Origin: Paenibacillus sp. MSJ-34
GTDB lineage: Bacteria > Bacillota > Bacilli > Paenibacillales > Paenibacillaceae
Direction: 5' to 3'
NCBI RefSeq assembly: GCF_018918005.1
Contig: NZ_JAHLPR010000004.1
Span: 62,001 to 126,000 of the forward strand
Length of the DNA: 64,000 nucleotides
The notes below the pieces were generated by a model. The model did no database searches. It was given only the letters and a program-made list of their open reading frames with translations, and was not told the origin of the DNA. The translations under genes and the position numbers were made by a program. This document shows positions 43,299 to 52,246 of this stretch, piece by piece. Numbering within the stretch: position 1 is the stretch's first letter; the number at the start of each line of letters is the position of its first letter.

Positions 43299-44551
43299 TC
43301 AAATTACATGACTATTCGGAGTTGGGGAAACCTCAAGAAATTACGGCCACTCGATTGGAAGAACTCCTACTGACTCTCACTGATCGGTCCAATTCGTTGC
43401 AGACTATCAGTACGGCCAATATGTTGAGTACAATGGACAAGCTTTATCGCAGTTGGGCAATGCCTTCTCATCCGATGTACTCCAAATATCGTTACGTCGG
43501 CCTGGCCTATCTGCTAAGTTTTATTCGCTCCGATGCTTTGCGGCAATTTTTGCATCGCGGGCTGCGCCATGAAAGTGCATTCGACGAGATTGCCGATCTA
43601 GGGGGATTTCAAGGAATCGCCGTGCCTAAAGGCGTTGTTGGCCACTGGGTCGCCGGGAATGTTCCCATACTAAGCATTATCTCTGTGCTTCAGGCCATCT
43701 TAACAAAGAACGGTTCAGTCGTGAAATTGAGCAGTAAACAGGAAGATTGGATCACCCCTTTTTTACATTATTTGTCGAAGTGCGGCGATGTAGGGAAAAC
43801 GATGGCCGAATCCGTCGTCGTCTTGTCTTATCCCGGGGAATGGAAAGAGGTCAACGAACAAATTGCAGTGCATTGCGATGTACGTATCGCTTGGGGGAGT
43901 CAGGAAGCGGTTGAGTCGGTAGCGGGCTTGCAAGGGAAATGGGACTCCGAGACGATCATTTTCGGGCCGAGGTTAAGTACTTCGGTTGTTGACACCAACC
44001 TAATGAAATTAGTAGATTGGGATAAGCTGGCTCAAGATATCGTCTTGTTCAACCAACTTGCTTGTACCTCTCCGCATGCGGTATTTGTGAAGAATGGCCA
44101 CATGGAGTTTGCGGTAAAAGGTTTAGAGAGAGCTATGTGTAAGATAGCCCAACGATCATATTTTGAACCGCTCGATACGGGAGAGGCAAGCAAAGTGTTG
44201 CATTATCGCACCGCCGCCCGATTACGTGGAGAGAAGATTGTCTGTTCAGAAGGTACGGAATGGACATTGCATTTGTATGACCGCCTAGAACCTGTTAAGG
44301 GACACGGGATGAAAATAATTAGCCTGATTCCTTATGAAAGGGAGGAAGATATTGTTCCGTTTCTACCAGACTCGATTCAGACGATATCACATAAATTACC
44401 TTCCGCCGAACTGAAAAACCTAGTATTTGCATCACGGTTTAGCGGAGTTTCCAGGTTTGTTCATATAGGCGAATCTCATCAATACGATATTCCTTGGGAC
44501 GGAATGCTTGTACTAGACCGATTAGTGCGTTGGATTCGCGTTGACGAATAG
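43292..44551 (+). CDS. LuxC-like acyl-CoA/acyl-protein reductase
   Basis: 419 residues, aldehyde-dehydrogenase superfamily. The LuxC signature GVVGHWVAGNVPILSI is clear, and the catalytic cysteine is C258 in FNQLACTSPHAVF. LuxC reduces an acyl thioester to an aldehyde with NADPH. ATG 43292 lies inside the end of the GNAT gene. Together with the iron alcohol dehydrogenase it could take an acyl group from acid to alcohol level. Confidence 0.85.
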   Translation: MVIKLHDYSELGKPQEITATRLEELLLTLTDRSNSLQTISTANMLSTMDKLYRSWAMPSHPMYSKYRYVGLAYLLSFIRSDALRQFLHRGLRHESAFDEIADLGGFQGIAVPKGVVGHWVAGNVPILSIISVLQAILTKNGSVVKLSSKQEDWITPFLHYLSKCGDVGKTMAESVVVLSYPGEWKEVNEQIAVHCDVRIAWGSQEAVESVAGLQGKWDSETIIFGPRLSTSVVDTNLMKLVDWDKLAQDIVLFNQLACTSPHAVFVKNGHMEFAVKGLERAMCKIAQRSYFEPLDTGEASKVLHYRTAARLRGEKIVCSEGTEWTLHLYDRLEPVKGHGMKIISLIPYEREEDIVPFLPDSIQTISHKLPSAELKNLVFASRFSGVSRFVHIGESHQYDIPWDGMLVLDRLVRWIRVDE

Positions 44552-44575
44552 CCGATTAAGAAAAGAGGTATGCAA

Positions 44576-45301
44576 ATGAAGATCATTGCAATCATTCAAG
44601 CGCGCATGGGCTCGACTCGTCTTCCTGGAAAAGTATTATTGCCTCTTGGGTCTTCCGTCGTATTGGATTACGTTGTATCAAGATGCCAGACGATAAAATC
44701 CGTGGTTGAAGTCATTGTGGCTACCTCTAGTTCAGAACAAGATGACGAGATCTATGAATGGTGTTTGGAACGAAACGTTCCGTGCTACCGAGGTTCCGAG
44801 GAGGATGTGTTATCCCGCTACTACGAATGTGCCCGCAGTTTTTCTACGAACTATGTCATGCGAGTTACGGCCGATTGTCCCTTTGTGGATATCGATTTGG
44901 CGAATGCAACCGTCGAGGCGATGTTGCGGAATTCCTCGGACATTGTGGTTTTGAAAGGGGAACTGCCGCGCGGTCTTGCGGTCGAACTGGTTTCCTTTGC
45001 CGCGTTGGAGAAAATGTATGTGGATGGGCAGGAGCCTCGGCATCGTGAACATGTTACCTATTATGCATATGAGTTCCCTCAATATTTTAGTAGTACGGAG
45101 CTGCAGGTCCCGACGAACAAACAATATCCCCGACTTCGAATTACATTAGATACGGAAGAAGATTATCAATTGTGCCAGAAGATAGCGAACCAATTCCCGG
45201 ATAATCTGTTGGTTCCTTCCCAACAGGTTATCGAATTTTTATTGCAACATCCCGCAATCGCTGCAATTAATGCACATATTGAGCAAAAACCGGTGTTGTG
45301 A
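44576..45301 (+). CDS. pseF: CMP-pseudaminic acid synthetase (PseF/SpsF type)
   Basis: 241 residues. Cytidylyltransferase of the SpsF type: IIAIIQARMGSTRLPGKVLL at the start, VATSSSEQDDEIYEW, RGSEEDVLSRYYECA and RVTADCPFVD. It activates pseudaminic acid with CTP. ATG 44576 is chosen, with GAGG 7 bases upstream; ATG 44570 sits too close to that site. Its stop overlaps the pseG start region. Confidence 0.85.
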   Translation: MKIIAIIQARMGSTRLPGKVLLPLGSSVVLDYVVSRCQTIKSVVEVIVATSSSEQDDEIYEWCLERNVPCYRGSEEDVLSRYYECARSFSTNYVMRVTADCPFVDIDLANATVEAMLRNSSDIVVLKGELPRGLAVELVSFAALEKMYVDGQEPRHREHVTYYAYEFPQYFSSTELQVPTNKQYPRLRITLDTEEDYQLCQKIANQFPDNLLVPSQQVIEFLLQHPAIAAINAHIEQKPVL

Positions 45302-45303
45302 TG

Positions 45304-46383
45304 ATGAATATTGTAATAAGAACGGACGCTTCCGTACAAATAGGCTCAGGTCATGTCATGAGGTGTCTCATGCTGGCGGAGGAGCTGCGCGAGGTCGGGG
45401 GTAATATAATCTTTATTTGTCGCGAAGAAGCGGGCAACTTACGCAGGTTTATTGAAAACAAGGGTTATCCGGTAAAAATGATTCGTCATGAGATACCCCA
45501 TAATGATCCGAACTTCGATTTGCAGAAAGCGGATGCGGAAGCCACATTAAATATAATCAATGAAATAGATGCAGAAATCGATTGGCTTATAGTCGATCAT
45601 TACTCGTTAGATGAAGACTGGGAGAGCAGGATAAGGCCAAGGGTCAATCGATTAATGGTCATTGACGATTTGGCTAATCGACGGCATGAGTGCGATATAT
45701 TGTTGGATCAAAATTTTCATGTCGAGCCGGAAATGCGTTATGCTTCTCTAGTGCCCGAAACCTGCATCAAATTGTTGGGACCTCGTTATCTCTTATTGCG
45801 AAAGGAATTTATTGCAGAAAAAAGGCGACTGAAACCAAGAGACGGGACTATACGTCAAATCATGATATTTTATGGTGGCAGCGACCCGACGGATGAAACC
45901 ATGAAGGCATTAAGAGCAGTACAAGAGTTACCATTGTCCTCGATCCAAGTTGATTTTATCGTCGGACAAGCCAACACACATAAAAATGAAATCCGCCGTA
46001 TATGCAATGATGTTCCTAATTTCCATTATCATTGTCAGATCGACAATATGGCATGGTTTATGGCCCACTCGGATCTTTCACTCGGAGCAGGCGGCATAAC
46101 GATGTGGGAACGTTGTTATTTGGGGGTTCCTACGATTGCGACCGTTGTTGCAGACAATCAAAGCGATTCTACTTCTGCGGTTGCCGCCATGGGAGCGTTG
46201 TGGAATATGGGATGGCACGCTAATGTTACTGAACAACATCTGGCCGATATGATAAATAGAGCAATCCGATCGCCACAAGAATTAATAGAAATGAGTAAAA
46301 AGGCTTTGCACCTTATGGACAATGATAATGATAGACAAAGGAATCGCGTAGTAGAAGAATTGATAAGGAGGAGTCGAGCTTGA
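45304..46383 (+). CDS. pseG: UDP-sugar hydrolase PseG
   Basis: 359 residues, GT-B-like fold. Hydrolyses UDP from UDP-2,4-diacetamido-2,4,6-trideoxy-L-altrose. Hallmarks: NIVIRTDASVQIGSGHVMRC with the GSGH loop at 14-17, WLIVDHYSLDEDWE, VIDDLANRRHECDILLDQNF and SLGAGGITMWERCYLGVPT. Either ATG 45301 or 45304 may be used; the second is better spaced from GGTG. No fused acetyltransferase domain is present. It overlaps pseI. Confidence 0.92.
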   Translation: MNIVIRTDASVQIGSGHVMRCLMLAEELREVGGNIIFICREEAGNLRRFIENKGYPVKMIRHEIPHNDPNFDLQKADAEATLNIINEIDAEIDWLIVDHYSLDEDWESRIRPRVNRLMVIDDLANRRHECDILLDQNFHVEPEMRYASLVPETCIKLLGPRYLLLRKEFIAEKRRLKPRDGTIRQIMIFYGGSDPTDETMKALRAVQELPLSSIQVDFIVGQANTHKNEIRRICNDVPNFHYHCQIDNMAWFMAHSDLSLGAGGITMWERCYLGVPTIATVVADNQSDSTSAVAAMGALWNMGWHANVTEQHLADMINRAIRSPQELIEMSKKALHLMDNDNDRQRNRVVEELIRRSRA

Positions 46384-47432
46384 TTCCTAACATTCAAATA
46401 GGCGCTAGAATTGTTGGGGCTGGTCACCGTCCTTTCATAATAGCCGAAATGTCAGGTAACCATAATCATTCGCTTGAAAGAGCGTTAGCGATCGTGGAAG
46501 CTGCGGCTGCAGCGGGCGTTGACGCCTTGAAACTGCAAACTTATACGGCAGATACGATGACGCTGGACATTCACGACGGGGATTTCTATATCGAGGATCC
46601 AAACAGTTTGTGGAAGGGTACTTCCCTATATAGACTTTATCAGGAAGCTTACACCCCTTGGGAATGGCATAAGCCGATTTTCGACCGGTGCAAGGAATTG
46701 GGGATCATTGCTTTCAGCACCCCTTTTGATGCCAGTGCGGTAGATTTCCTTGAATCCCTGGATGTTCCCGCCTATAAAATCGCTTCGTTCGAGAATACGG
46801 ATATTCCGTTAATTCGTAAAGTGGCTGCGACAGGGAAACCTGTTATCATTTCAACAGGAATGGCTTCCGTCGCGGAATTGGATGAAACCGTTCGAGCGGC
46901 AAGAGATGCGGGCTGTAAAGATTTAGTTCTCTTAAAATGTACAAGCACATACCCTGCTTCTCCGGAAAATACGAATCTTGCCACAATCCCGCATATTCAA
47001 GCGCTGTTTCAATGCCAAATCGGTCTCTCCGACCATACGATGGGCGTTGGGACAGCTGTGGCCAGCGTTGCGTTAGGGGCAACCGTCATTGAAAAGCATT
47101 TTACTTTGGCCCGCGCAGATGGCGGTGTAGACTCCGCCTTTTCAATGGAACCGGCTGAAATGAAAATGTTGGTCGAAGAAACGGAACGGGCATGGTTGTC
47201 CATTGGACAGATTACATACGGTGCAACGCAATCGGAGAGCGAGTCGATGAAGCATCGCAGGTCTTTATACGTTTCGCATGATATGAAGGCAGGGGATGTT
47301 TTTACGGAACAGAACGTTCGATCCATTCGTCCTGGTCTTGGCTTGCCGACGAAGTATGTCAATGACATATTGGGAAAACGCGTCAAACAAGATGTAAAGA
47401 AAGGGACTCCATTGTCTTGGGACTTAATTTAA
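46380..47432 (+). CDS. pseI: Pseudaminic acid synthase PseI
   Basis: 350 residues. Condenses the altrose derivative with phosphoenolpyruvate. NeuB barrel (IIAEMSGNHNHSLERALAI, DALKLQTYTADTMT, LSDHTMGVGTAVASVALGAT, IEKHFTLARADGGVDSAFS) plus a complete C-terminal SAF domain (about 285-350, RRSLYVSHDMKAGDVFTEQN). The KLQTYTADTM and DGGVDSAFS forms are typical of PseI rather than NeuB. The start is TTG 46380 after AAGGAGGAG, inside the pseG stop. Confidence 0.94.
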   Translation: MIPNIQIGARIVGAGHRPFIIAEMSGNHNHSLERALAIVEAAAAAGVDALKLQTYTADTMTLDIHDGDFYIEDPNSLWKGTSLYRLYQEAYTPWEWHKPIFDRCKELGIIAFSTPFDASAVDFLESLDVPAYKIASFENTDIPLIRKVAATGKPVIISTGMASVAELDETVRAARDAGCKDLVLLKCTSTYPASPENTNLATIPHIQALFQCQIGLSDHTMGVGTAVASVALGATVIEKHFTLARADGGVDSAFSMEPAEMKMLVEETERAWLSIGQITYGATQSESESMKHRRSLYVSHDMKAGDVFTEQNVRSIRPGLGLPTKYVNDILGKRVKQDVKKGTPLSWDLI

Positions 47433-47451
47433 AGGGAAGGAAATATTCAAT

Positions 47452-48399
47452 ATGAAGGTATTACTAACTGGCGGAGCTGGCTTTATCGGCCGTTGGGTGG
47501 CCAAACGGTTGCTTGACGACGGGCATCAAATTTGGATTCTGGATGACTTGTCGAACGGTAGTGAGACCAATCTCGAGGAATTTCGCGGCCATCTCGGATT
47601 TATGCAGTTTATAAAAGGAACCATATTGGACGAAGCTCTACTTTCCGACATATTCACGCAGCATCGTTTTGACATTTGCTATCATCTGGGAGCGTCCATT
47701 AATGTACAGGATTCGATCGACGACCCGCGAACCACATTTAACAACGATACGATCGGAACCTTTTATATATTGGAACAGTGTCGGAAGCATCGGACGAAAA
47801 TGGTGTTTATGAGCACTTGTATGGTCTACGACCGCTGCTCGGATGAGAAAGGCATCACGGAAGAACATCCGACCAAACCGGCATCCCCTTACGCTGGAGC
47901 GAAAATTGCTGCGGAAAACATGGTCATGTCCTATTACCATGCTTATGGATTGCCTACCGTTGTTATTCGTCCTTTCAATACGTATGGACCGTTTCAAAAA
48001 ACGGGCGGGGAAGGCGGCGTCGTAGCGATTTTCATAAAAAATAAAATAAGCGGAAAAAAACTCCACATTTATGGAGACGGAACGCAAACCCGCGATCTGT
48101 TATATGTCGAAGATTGCGCACGTTTTGTGGTTGAATCAGGTTATTCCGATCAGGTTAACGGGCAGATCGTGAATGCGGGCTTGGGACGGGATATATCTAT
48201 AAATGAGCTTGCAAAGCTTATTGTTGAGGATGTCTCGCGTATTCAACATGTGACGCACATTCACCCGCAAAGTGAAATACAGAAGCTGCTATGCAATTAC
48301 AAAAAAGCTCAAAAGTTGCTCGGCTGGAAGCCGGAAGTCACTTTAGAAGAAGGAATTCATCGTACGGAATCCTGGATTAGAGAGAGTAACTTGCTTTAA
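47452..48399 (+). CDS. NAD-dependent epimerase/dehydratase (extended SDR)
   Basis: 315 residues. GGAGFIGRWVAKRLL NAD loop at the start, DDLSNGSETNLEEF, catalytic Y-x3-K in SPYAGAKIAAE, and RPFNTYGPFQ, as in UDP-glucose 4-epimerases and related sugar-nucleotide enzymes. The TSTCMVYD region replaces the usual S-S-x-x-VYG. It lies between pseI and pseC, where Pse pathways do not need a second SDR, so it may make a different sugar nucleotide or modify the Pse route. Not a PseB by subfamily. Confidence 0.75.
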   Translation: MKVLLTGGAGFIGRWVAKRLLDDGHQIWILDDLSNGSETNLEEFRGHLGFMQFIKGTILDEALLSDIFTQHRFDICYHLGASINVQDSIDDPRTTFNNDTIGTFYILEQCRKHRTKMVFMSTCMVYDRCSDEKGITEEHPTKPASPYAGAKIAAENMVMSYYHAYGLPTVVIRPFNTYGPFQKTGGEGGVVAIFIKNKISGKKLHIYGDGTQTRDLLYVEDCARFVVESGYSDQVNGQIVNAGLGRDISINELAKLIVEDVSRIQHVTHIHPQSEIQKLLCNYKKAQKLLGWKPEVTLEEGIHRTESWIRESNLL

Positions 48400-48432
48400 C
48401 GCACAAAAACGCATGAAAGCGAGAGATTGACT

Positions 48433-49626
48433 ATGGCGATATCCCATCAAAGAAATTCACCGATTCGTGAGAAACTACTAGCTTATGGTCAACAATGGAT
48501 TGACGATGATGATATTGCTGCAGTAGTAGAAGTTTTACGGGGAGACTATATTACCCAAGGGCCTAAAATTCATGAATTCGAACAAAAAATAGCCTCCTAC
48601 GTAGGTGCCAAGTATGCCGTCGCTTTCTGCAATGGAACGGCCGCCCTTCATGGCGCTTGTTATACGGCTGGTATAGAAGCTGGTGATGAAGTAATCACTT
48701 CCCCCCTTACGTTTTTGGCGAGCAGTAACTGTGTACTATATCAAGGTGGCACTCCAGTCTTTGCGGATATTAATCCTAATACGTATAACATTGATCCTGA
48801 TGAAATTGCCGGAAAAATAACGGAACTCACGAAAGCGATCATTGCGGTTGATTTTGCAGGACAGCCCGCAGAGATGGACCGTATTCAAATGTTAGCGAAA
48901 GAACATAACTTGATCGTTATCGAAGATGCCGCCCATTCCTTGGGTGCAAGCTTCGGAAAGAGAAAAGTAGGGACCTTGGCGGATATGACAATGTTCAGTT
49001 TTCACCCTGTAAAGCATATCACAACAGGGGAAGGGGGCATGATTGTAACGAATCGGGAAGATTTATACAAAAAACTGCTCCTGTTCAGAAGTCATGGAGT
49101 GACAAAGGATCCAGATAGGATGGTCAAAGATGACGGACCGTGGTATTACGAAATGCATGAATTGGGTTATAATTATCGAATGACTGATTTACAGGCGGCT
49201 CTCGGAATTTCGCAAATGACGAAGTTGGAGAATTTTGTACAACGTAGACGGGAAATCGCAGCGCAATATAATGAGGCATTCTCGAAACTTGAAGGTCTTG
49301 TAGTTCCTTTCCAACATCCTGAGGCCGAATCAAGCTGGCATTTATATATGCTTCGATGGTTGCCGGAACGGTTCACAGTAGATCGAAGACAAATATTCCA
49401 AGCTTTACAGGCGGAGAACATCGGAGTCCATGTACACTACATTCCAGTGTACCTGCAACCGTATTATCAAAGGCTTGGATATGAGGGCGGATTATGCCCT
49501 AAAGCTGAAGAGTATTATGAGAGTGCGATAACATTGCCTCTCTTTCCTAAAATGTCATTGCAGGATGTTGAAGATGTTATTAACGGGGTACTAAAGATTC
49601 ATTCACGGTTTAAAATTGCACTTTAG
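48433..49626 (+). CDS. pseC: PseC-type UDP-sugar aminotransferase
   Basis: 397 residues. PLP-dependent DegT/AryC1 family enzyme that forms the 4-amino sugar from PseB's product. Motifs: YGQQWIDDDDIAAVVEVLRG, FCNGTAALHGACYTAGI, SPLTFLASSNCVLYQGG, EDAAHSLGA and the PLP lysine in FHPVKHITTGEGGMI. ATG 48433 is used; the TTG at 48427 is too close to the purine-rich site. Confidence 0.9.
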   Translation: MAISHQRNSPIREKLLAYGQQWIDDDDIAAVVEVLRGDYITQGPKIHEFEQKIASYVGAKYAVAFCNGTAALHGACYTAGIEAGDEVITSPLTFLASSNCVLYQGGTPVFADINPNTYNIDPDEIAGKITELTKAIIAVDFAGQPAEMDRIQMLAKEHNLIVIEDAAHSLGASFGKRKVGTLADMTMFSFHPVKHITTGEGGMIVTNREDLYKKLLLFRSHGVTKDPDRMVKDDGPWYYEMHELGYNYRMTDLQAALGISQMTKLENFVQRRREIAAQYNEAFSKLEGLVVPFQHPEAESSWHLYMLRWLPERFTVDRRQIFQALQAENIGVHVHYIPVYLQPYYQRLGYEGGLCPKAEEYYESAITLPLFPKMSLQDVEDVINGVLKIHSRFKIAL

Positions 49627-49650
49627 TCAATTGAAGGAAGGGGAGCCATC

Positions 49651-50877
49651 ATGAAAGAAACTTTTACAGCCCTGATACCGGAATATTTCGAGGATTTCCG
49701 ATGTATCGGTCAGGATTGCGAAGATTCTTGCTGTTATTCTTGGAAGATTATTGTGGATCGTCCAACCTATGATTTATACAAGAATTTGAAAGACGGCGAT
49801 TTCTCTGAAAAAATGGAGCAACACATTGTTAATCAAGAGAACGGATTCGACGGATCGTATGCTACGATCAAGCTTAACGAAGATAACGGAGGTTGCCCGT
49901 TTCTGGAAAATAGCGGTCTTTGTTCGATCCACCGTCAACTGGGGGATCAGTATTTATCAAAGACATGCGCTACATATCCCCGTACTTTAAATATTGTCAA
50001 TCGAAATTTGGAGATCTCCACCACGCTATCTTGCCCGGAGGCGGCACGATTGGCGCTTCTAAACAAGGAAGGCATACGTTTTATATATCATGAAACCGAA
50101 ATAGCCGATAACAATTATGTAGACAACTTTGACGCTAGAGGTAAGAAACTGGAGCATATCGGGTATTTTTCGAAGCTGCGGTCATTTGCGATCGAACTGA
50201 TCCAAACAAGAAAATATCCATTTGAACAACGATTTTGGATTCTTGGATTGTTTTTGCAGAAAGTACAAGAATACCTCGATCAAAATCGTGCAGATCATAT
50301 TTTATCGCTGATACAAACTTATTCGAACTACTTGCAACAAGGCGTATTCGATTCTCTGTTCGCCCAAATCCCGGTTCATCACGATGTGCAGATCAAGATG
50401 TTTTTGGCCATGCATGAGAAGCGGCTAGCTTCGCGTACGGGTCAGAGATATAAGGAATGTCTAGACGAAATGCTCGAAGGAATCGGTTATAAAGAGGATT
50501 CGGACATTGAATCGTTAAAACAAAAATACGGAGAGGCATATACGCGGTTTTACGAGCCTTTTATGCAAGAACATGAATATATTCTTGAGAACTATACGGT
50601 CAATTACATGTTTAAAAATACATTCCCTTATTCGCCGGGACGCTCTGTATTTGAAGATTACATTATACTAGTGGTCAACATTTCCTTAATAAAAATGCAC
50701 TTGGCAGGCATGGCGGGGTACCATCGAGGATTAACCCTTGATATATGCGTGAAGTTAATTCAATCCCTTGCCAAAACGGTGGAGCATTCAAGAGATTATA
50801 TTGAAACGAACCGGAATTACTTGAAAGAGAATCGGTTGGATTCGATGGCGACGATGTCTATACTGATTAAAGGCTAG
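49651..50877 (+). CDS. fliB: FliB-type flagellin lysine-N-methylase
   Basis: 408 residues. FliB methylates surface lysines of flagellin (shown in Salmonella). The conserved cysteines are present: C18, C23, C27, C28 and C82, C91, C106, in CIGQDCEDSCCYSW and CPFLENSGLCSIH, TCATYPR; they probably bind an iron-sulfur cluster. The C-terminal two thirds are helical. Ribosome site GAAGGGGAG. It closes the flagellin-modification locus; 57 bp later a separate promoter begins. Confidence 0.88.
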   Translation: MKETFTALIPEYFEDFRCIGQDCEDSCCYSWKIIVDRPTYDLYKNLKDGDFSEKMEQHIVNQENGFDGSYATIKLNEDNGGCPFLENSGLCSIHRQLGDQYLSKTCATYPRTLNIVNRNLEISTTLSCPEAARLALLNKEGIRFIYHETEIADNNYVDNFDARGKKLEHIGYFSKLRSFAIELIQTRKYPFEQRFWILGLFLQKVQEYLDQNRADHILSLIQTYSNYLQQGVFDSLFAQIPVHHDVQIKMFLAMHEKRLASRTGQRYKECLDEMLEGIGYKEDSDIESLKQKYGEAYTRFYEPFMQEHEYILENYTVNYMFKNTFPYSPGRSVFEDYIILVVNISLIKMHLAGMAGYHRGLTLDICVKLIQSLAKTVEHSRDYIETNRNYLKENRLDSMATMSILIKG

Positions 50878-50934
50878 AAAATACAAAATAACGCCATATC
50901 CATGAAACCCCTTACAAAATTCCCGCCAAAGTCA

Positions 50935-50963
50935 TTGACATCGTTTACAAGCGGTGTTATATT
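50935..50963 (+). promoter_or_regulatory. Sigma-A promoter of the cold-shock gene
   Basis: TTGACA (50935-50940), 17 bases, TATATT (50958-50963). A perfect -35 and a five-of-six -10. The leader to the ATG at 51016 is about 45 bases. Confidence 0.85.
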
Positions 50964-51015
50964 CAATCTGTGGGCCAAGGCCTGCTTTCATTTGAAGACG
51001 AAGGGAATGTGTTAC

Positions 51016-51213
51016 ATGCAAGGTAAAGTTAAATGGTTCAATGCAGAAAAAGGCTACGGTTTTATCGAAACGGCTGAAGGCGGAGACGTATTCGTACATT
51101 TCTCTGCAATCCAATCCGAAGGATTCAAAACTTTGGAAGAGGGCCAATCCGTTGAGTTCGATATCGTTGAAGGCGCTCGCGGACCACAAGCCGCTAACGT
51201 AATCAAACTCTAA
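51016..51213 (+). CDS. Cold-shock protein (CspA/CspB family)
   Basis: 65 residues, an OB-fold nucleic-acid chaperone. RNP1 KGYGFIE and RNP2 VFVHFS are present, with [11 protein letters not shown] at the start and GPQAANV near the end. The start is ATG 51016; an open frame continues upstream to 50902 but it spans the promoter. Monocistronic between its own promoter and the terminator at 51280. Confidence 0.95.
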   Translation: MQGKVKWFNAEKGYGFIETAEGGDVFVHFSAIQSEGFKTLEEGQSVEFDIVEGARGPQAANVIKL

Positions 51214-51279
51214 TCATCCCGGCAATCGCCGACCTACATAATATGGTACGATGGTTAACATAACAGATTCGGTAGCATG

Positions 51280-51313
51280 AACCCTGGGAGCGACTCTTGG
51301 GGTTTATTTTTTT
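51280..51313 (+). terminator. Terminator after the cold-shock gene
   Basis: AACCC (51280-51284) pairs with GGGTT (51300-51304) with an inner GAG/CTC stem, followed by ATTTTTTT (51306-51313). Confidence 0.7.
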
Positions 51314-51317
51314 GCTT

Positions 51318-51347
51318 TTGAAAGTGCTCCTCGGAGTGTGGTATAAT
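51318..51347 (+). promoter_or_regulatory. Promoter of hpf
   Basis: TTGAAA (51318-51323), 18 bases, TATAAT (51342-51347). The -10 is perfect and the -35 matches five of six. The leader would be about 20 bases and begin just before the ribosome site. Confidence 0.7.
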
Positions 51348-51372
51348 GGATGTACCAAAGGAGGAGTGCCAT

Positions 51373-51921
51373 ATGAAATACAGTATTCGAGGACAACACA
51401 TCCAAGTGACAGAAGCTTTGAGAGAGTACGTCGACAAGAAGCTGAGCCGACTGGATAAGTATTTTGAAGTGCCCCCTACCTCTGACGCTTACGTTACGCT
51501 TAGCGTAATTCGCGATCTGCATAGCGTCGAAGTAACGATTCCTTTGCCAGGCGTGATACTCCGCGCCGAAGAGAAAAGCGACGATATGTACGCTTCCATG
51601 GATGCTGTGATTGACAAGCTCGAACGGCAAATCCGCAAACACAAAACGAAAGTGAACCGCAAGTTCAGACAAGACGGAGGTTTGAAAACGCTCTTCCGTG
51701 ACGAAGGCTCCGTCGCCGTACAGTATGAAGAAGAAGAGGACAGTCTGGAGGTCGTCCGGACGAAACGATTCGACTTTAAACCGATGGATGTGGAAGAAGC
51801 GATTTTGCAAATGAACATGATCGGACATAACTTCTTCGTATTTTCCAACATCGATACCCAAGAGGTAAATGTTGTCTACAAGCGCAACGACGGCAAATAC
51901 GGATTGATTGAACAAGGTTAA
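51373..51921 (+). CDS. hpf: Ribosome hibernation promoting factor, long form
   Basis: 182 residues. Long HPF: residues 1-100 carry the S30AE ribosome-binding domain (YSIRGQHIQVTEALREYVDK) and residues about 125-182 the dimerisation domain (RTKRFDFKPMDVEEAILQMN, GHNFFVFSN, VVYKRNDGKYGLIEQ) that joins two ribosomes into a 100S dimer. ATG 51373 is set by AAAGGAGGAG upstream. Placed before secA as in Bacillus and relatives. Confidence 0.95.
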   Translation: MKYSIRGQHIQVTEALREYVDKKLSRLDKYFEVPPTSDAYVTLSVIRDLHSVEVTIPLPGVILRAEEKSDDMYASMDAVIDKLERQIRKHKTKVNRKFRQDGGLKTLFRDEGSVAVQYEEEEDSLEVVRTKRFDFKPMDVEEAILQMNMIGHNFFVFSNIDTQEVNVVYKRNDGKYGLIEQG

Positions 51922-51947
51922 ATAAGAAGAAGCAAATAATACTTACA

Positions 51948-51979
51948 AAGCTTGGCTCCGCAAGGGGCCGGGCTTTTTT
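51948..51979 (+). terminator. Terminator of hpf
   Basis: A 12-bp stem (51948-51959 with 51964-51975, several G-T pairs) around loop GCAA, ending in six T residues. Confidence 0.85.
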
Positions 51980-52169
51980 CGGCTTTCGGGGGCAATAGGG
52001 GCTTTCCCGCAACTACCGACGTCTCCTCCTCGCATGATCTGACAGCCCATTGAACCGATTCCGCGTATAGATGTCAAGTATATATGAAATGGCAGTGAGT
52101 TCCTGCAACGTTTCACGCATTTTCAGCGTATAATAGGATGTATCGACTGCTAGTGATAGAGGGATGTTG

Positions 52170-52198
52170 TTGCGACAACCCTTATAAACTGTTACAAT
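52170..52198 (+). promoter_or_regulatory. Promoter of secA
   Basis: TTGCGA (52170-52175), 17 bases, TACAAT (52193-52198). The rest of the 325-bp gap between hpf and secA (51922-52246) holds the hpf terminator and a second -10-like TATAAT at 52129-52134 without a clear -35; I see no gene in it. Confidence 0.65.
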
Positions 52199-52246
52199 TT
52201 ATTGCAAACCATCTTTTTTTGCACGAAACATGAAAGGGGTACACCC

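Noticed and set aside
38606-44551. Bacterial bioluminescence operon
   Set aside because: LuxC and LuxE homologues are present but luxA, luxB and luxD are absent, and the genes are embedded among pse genes.
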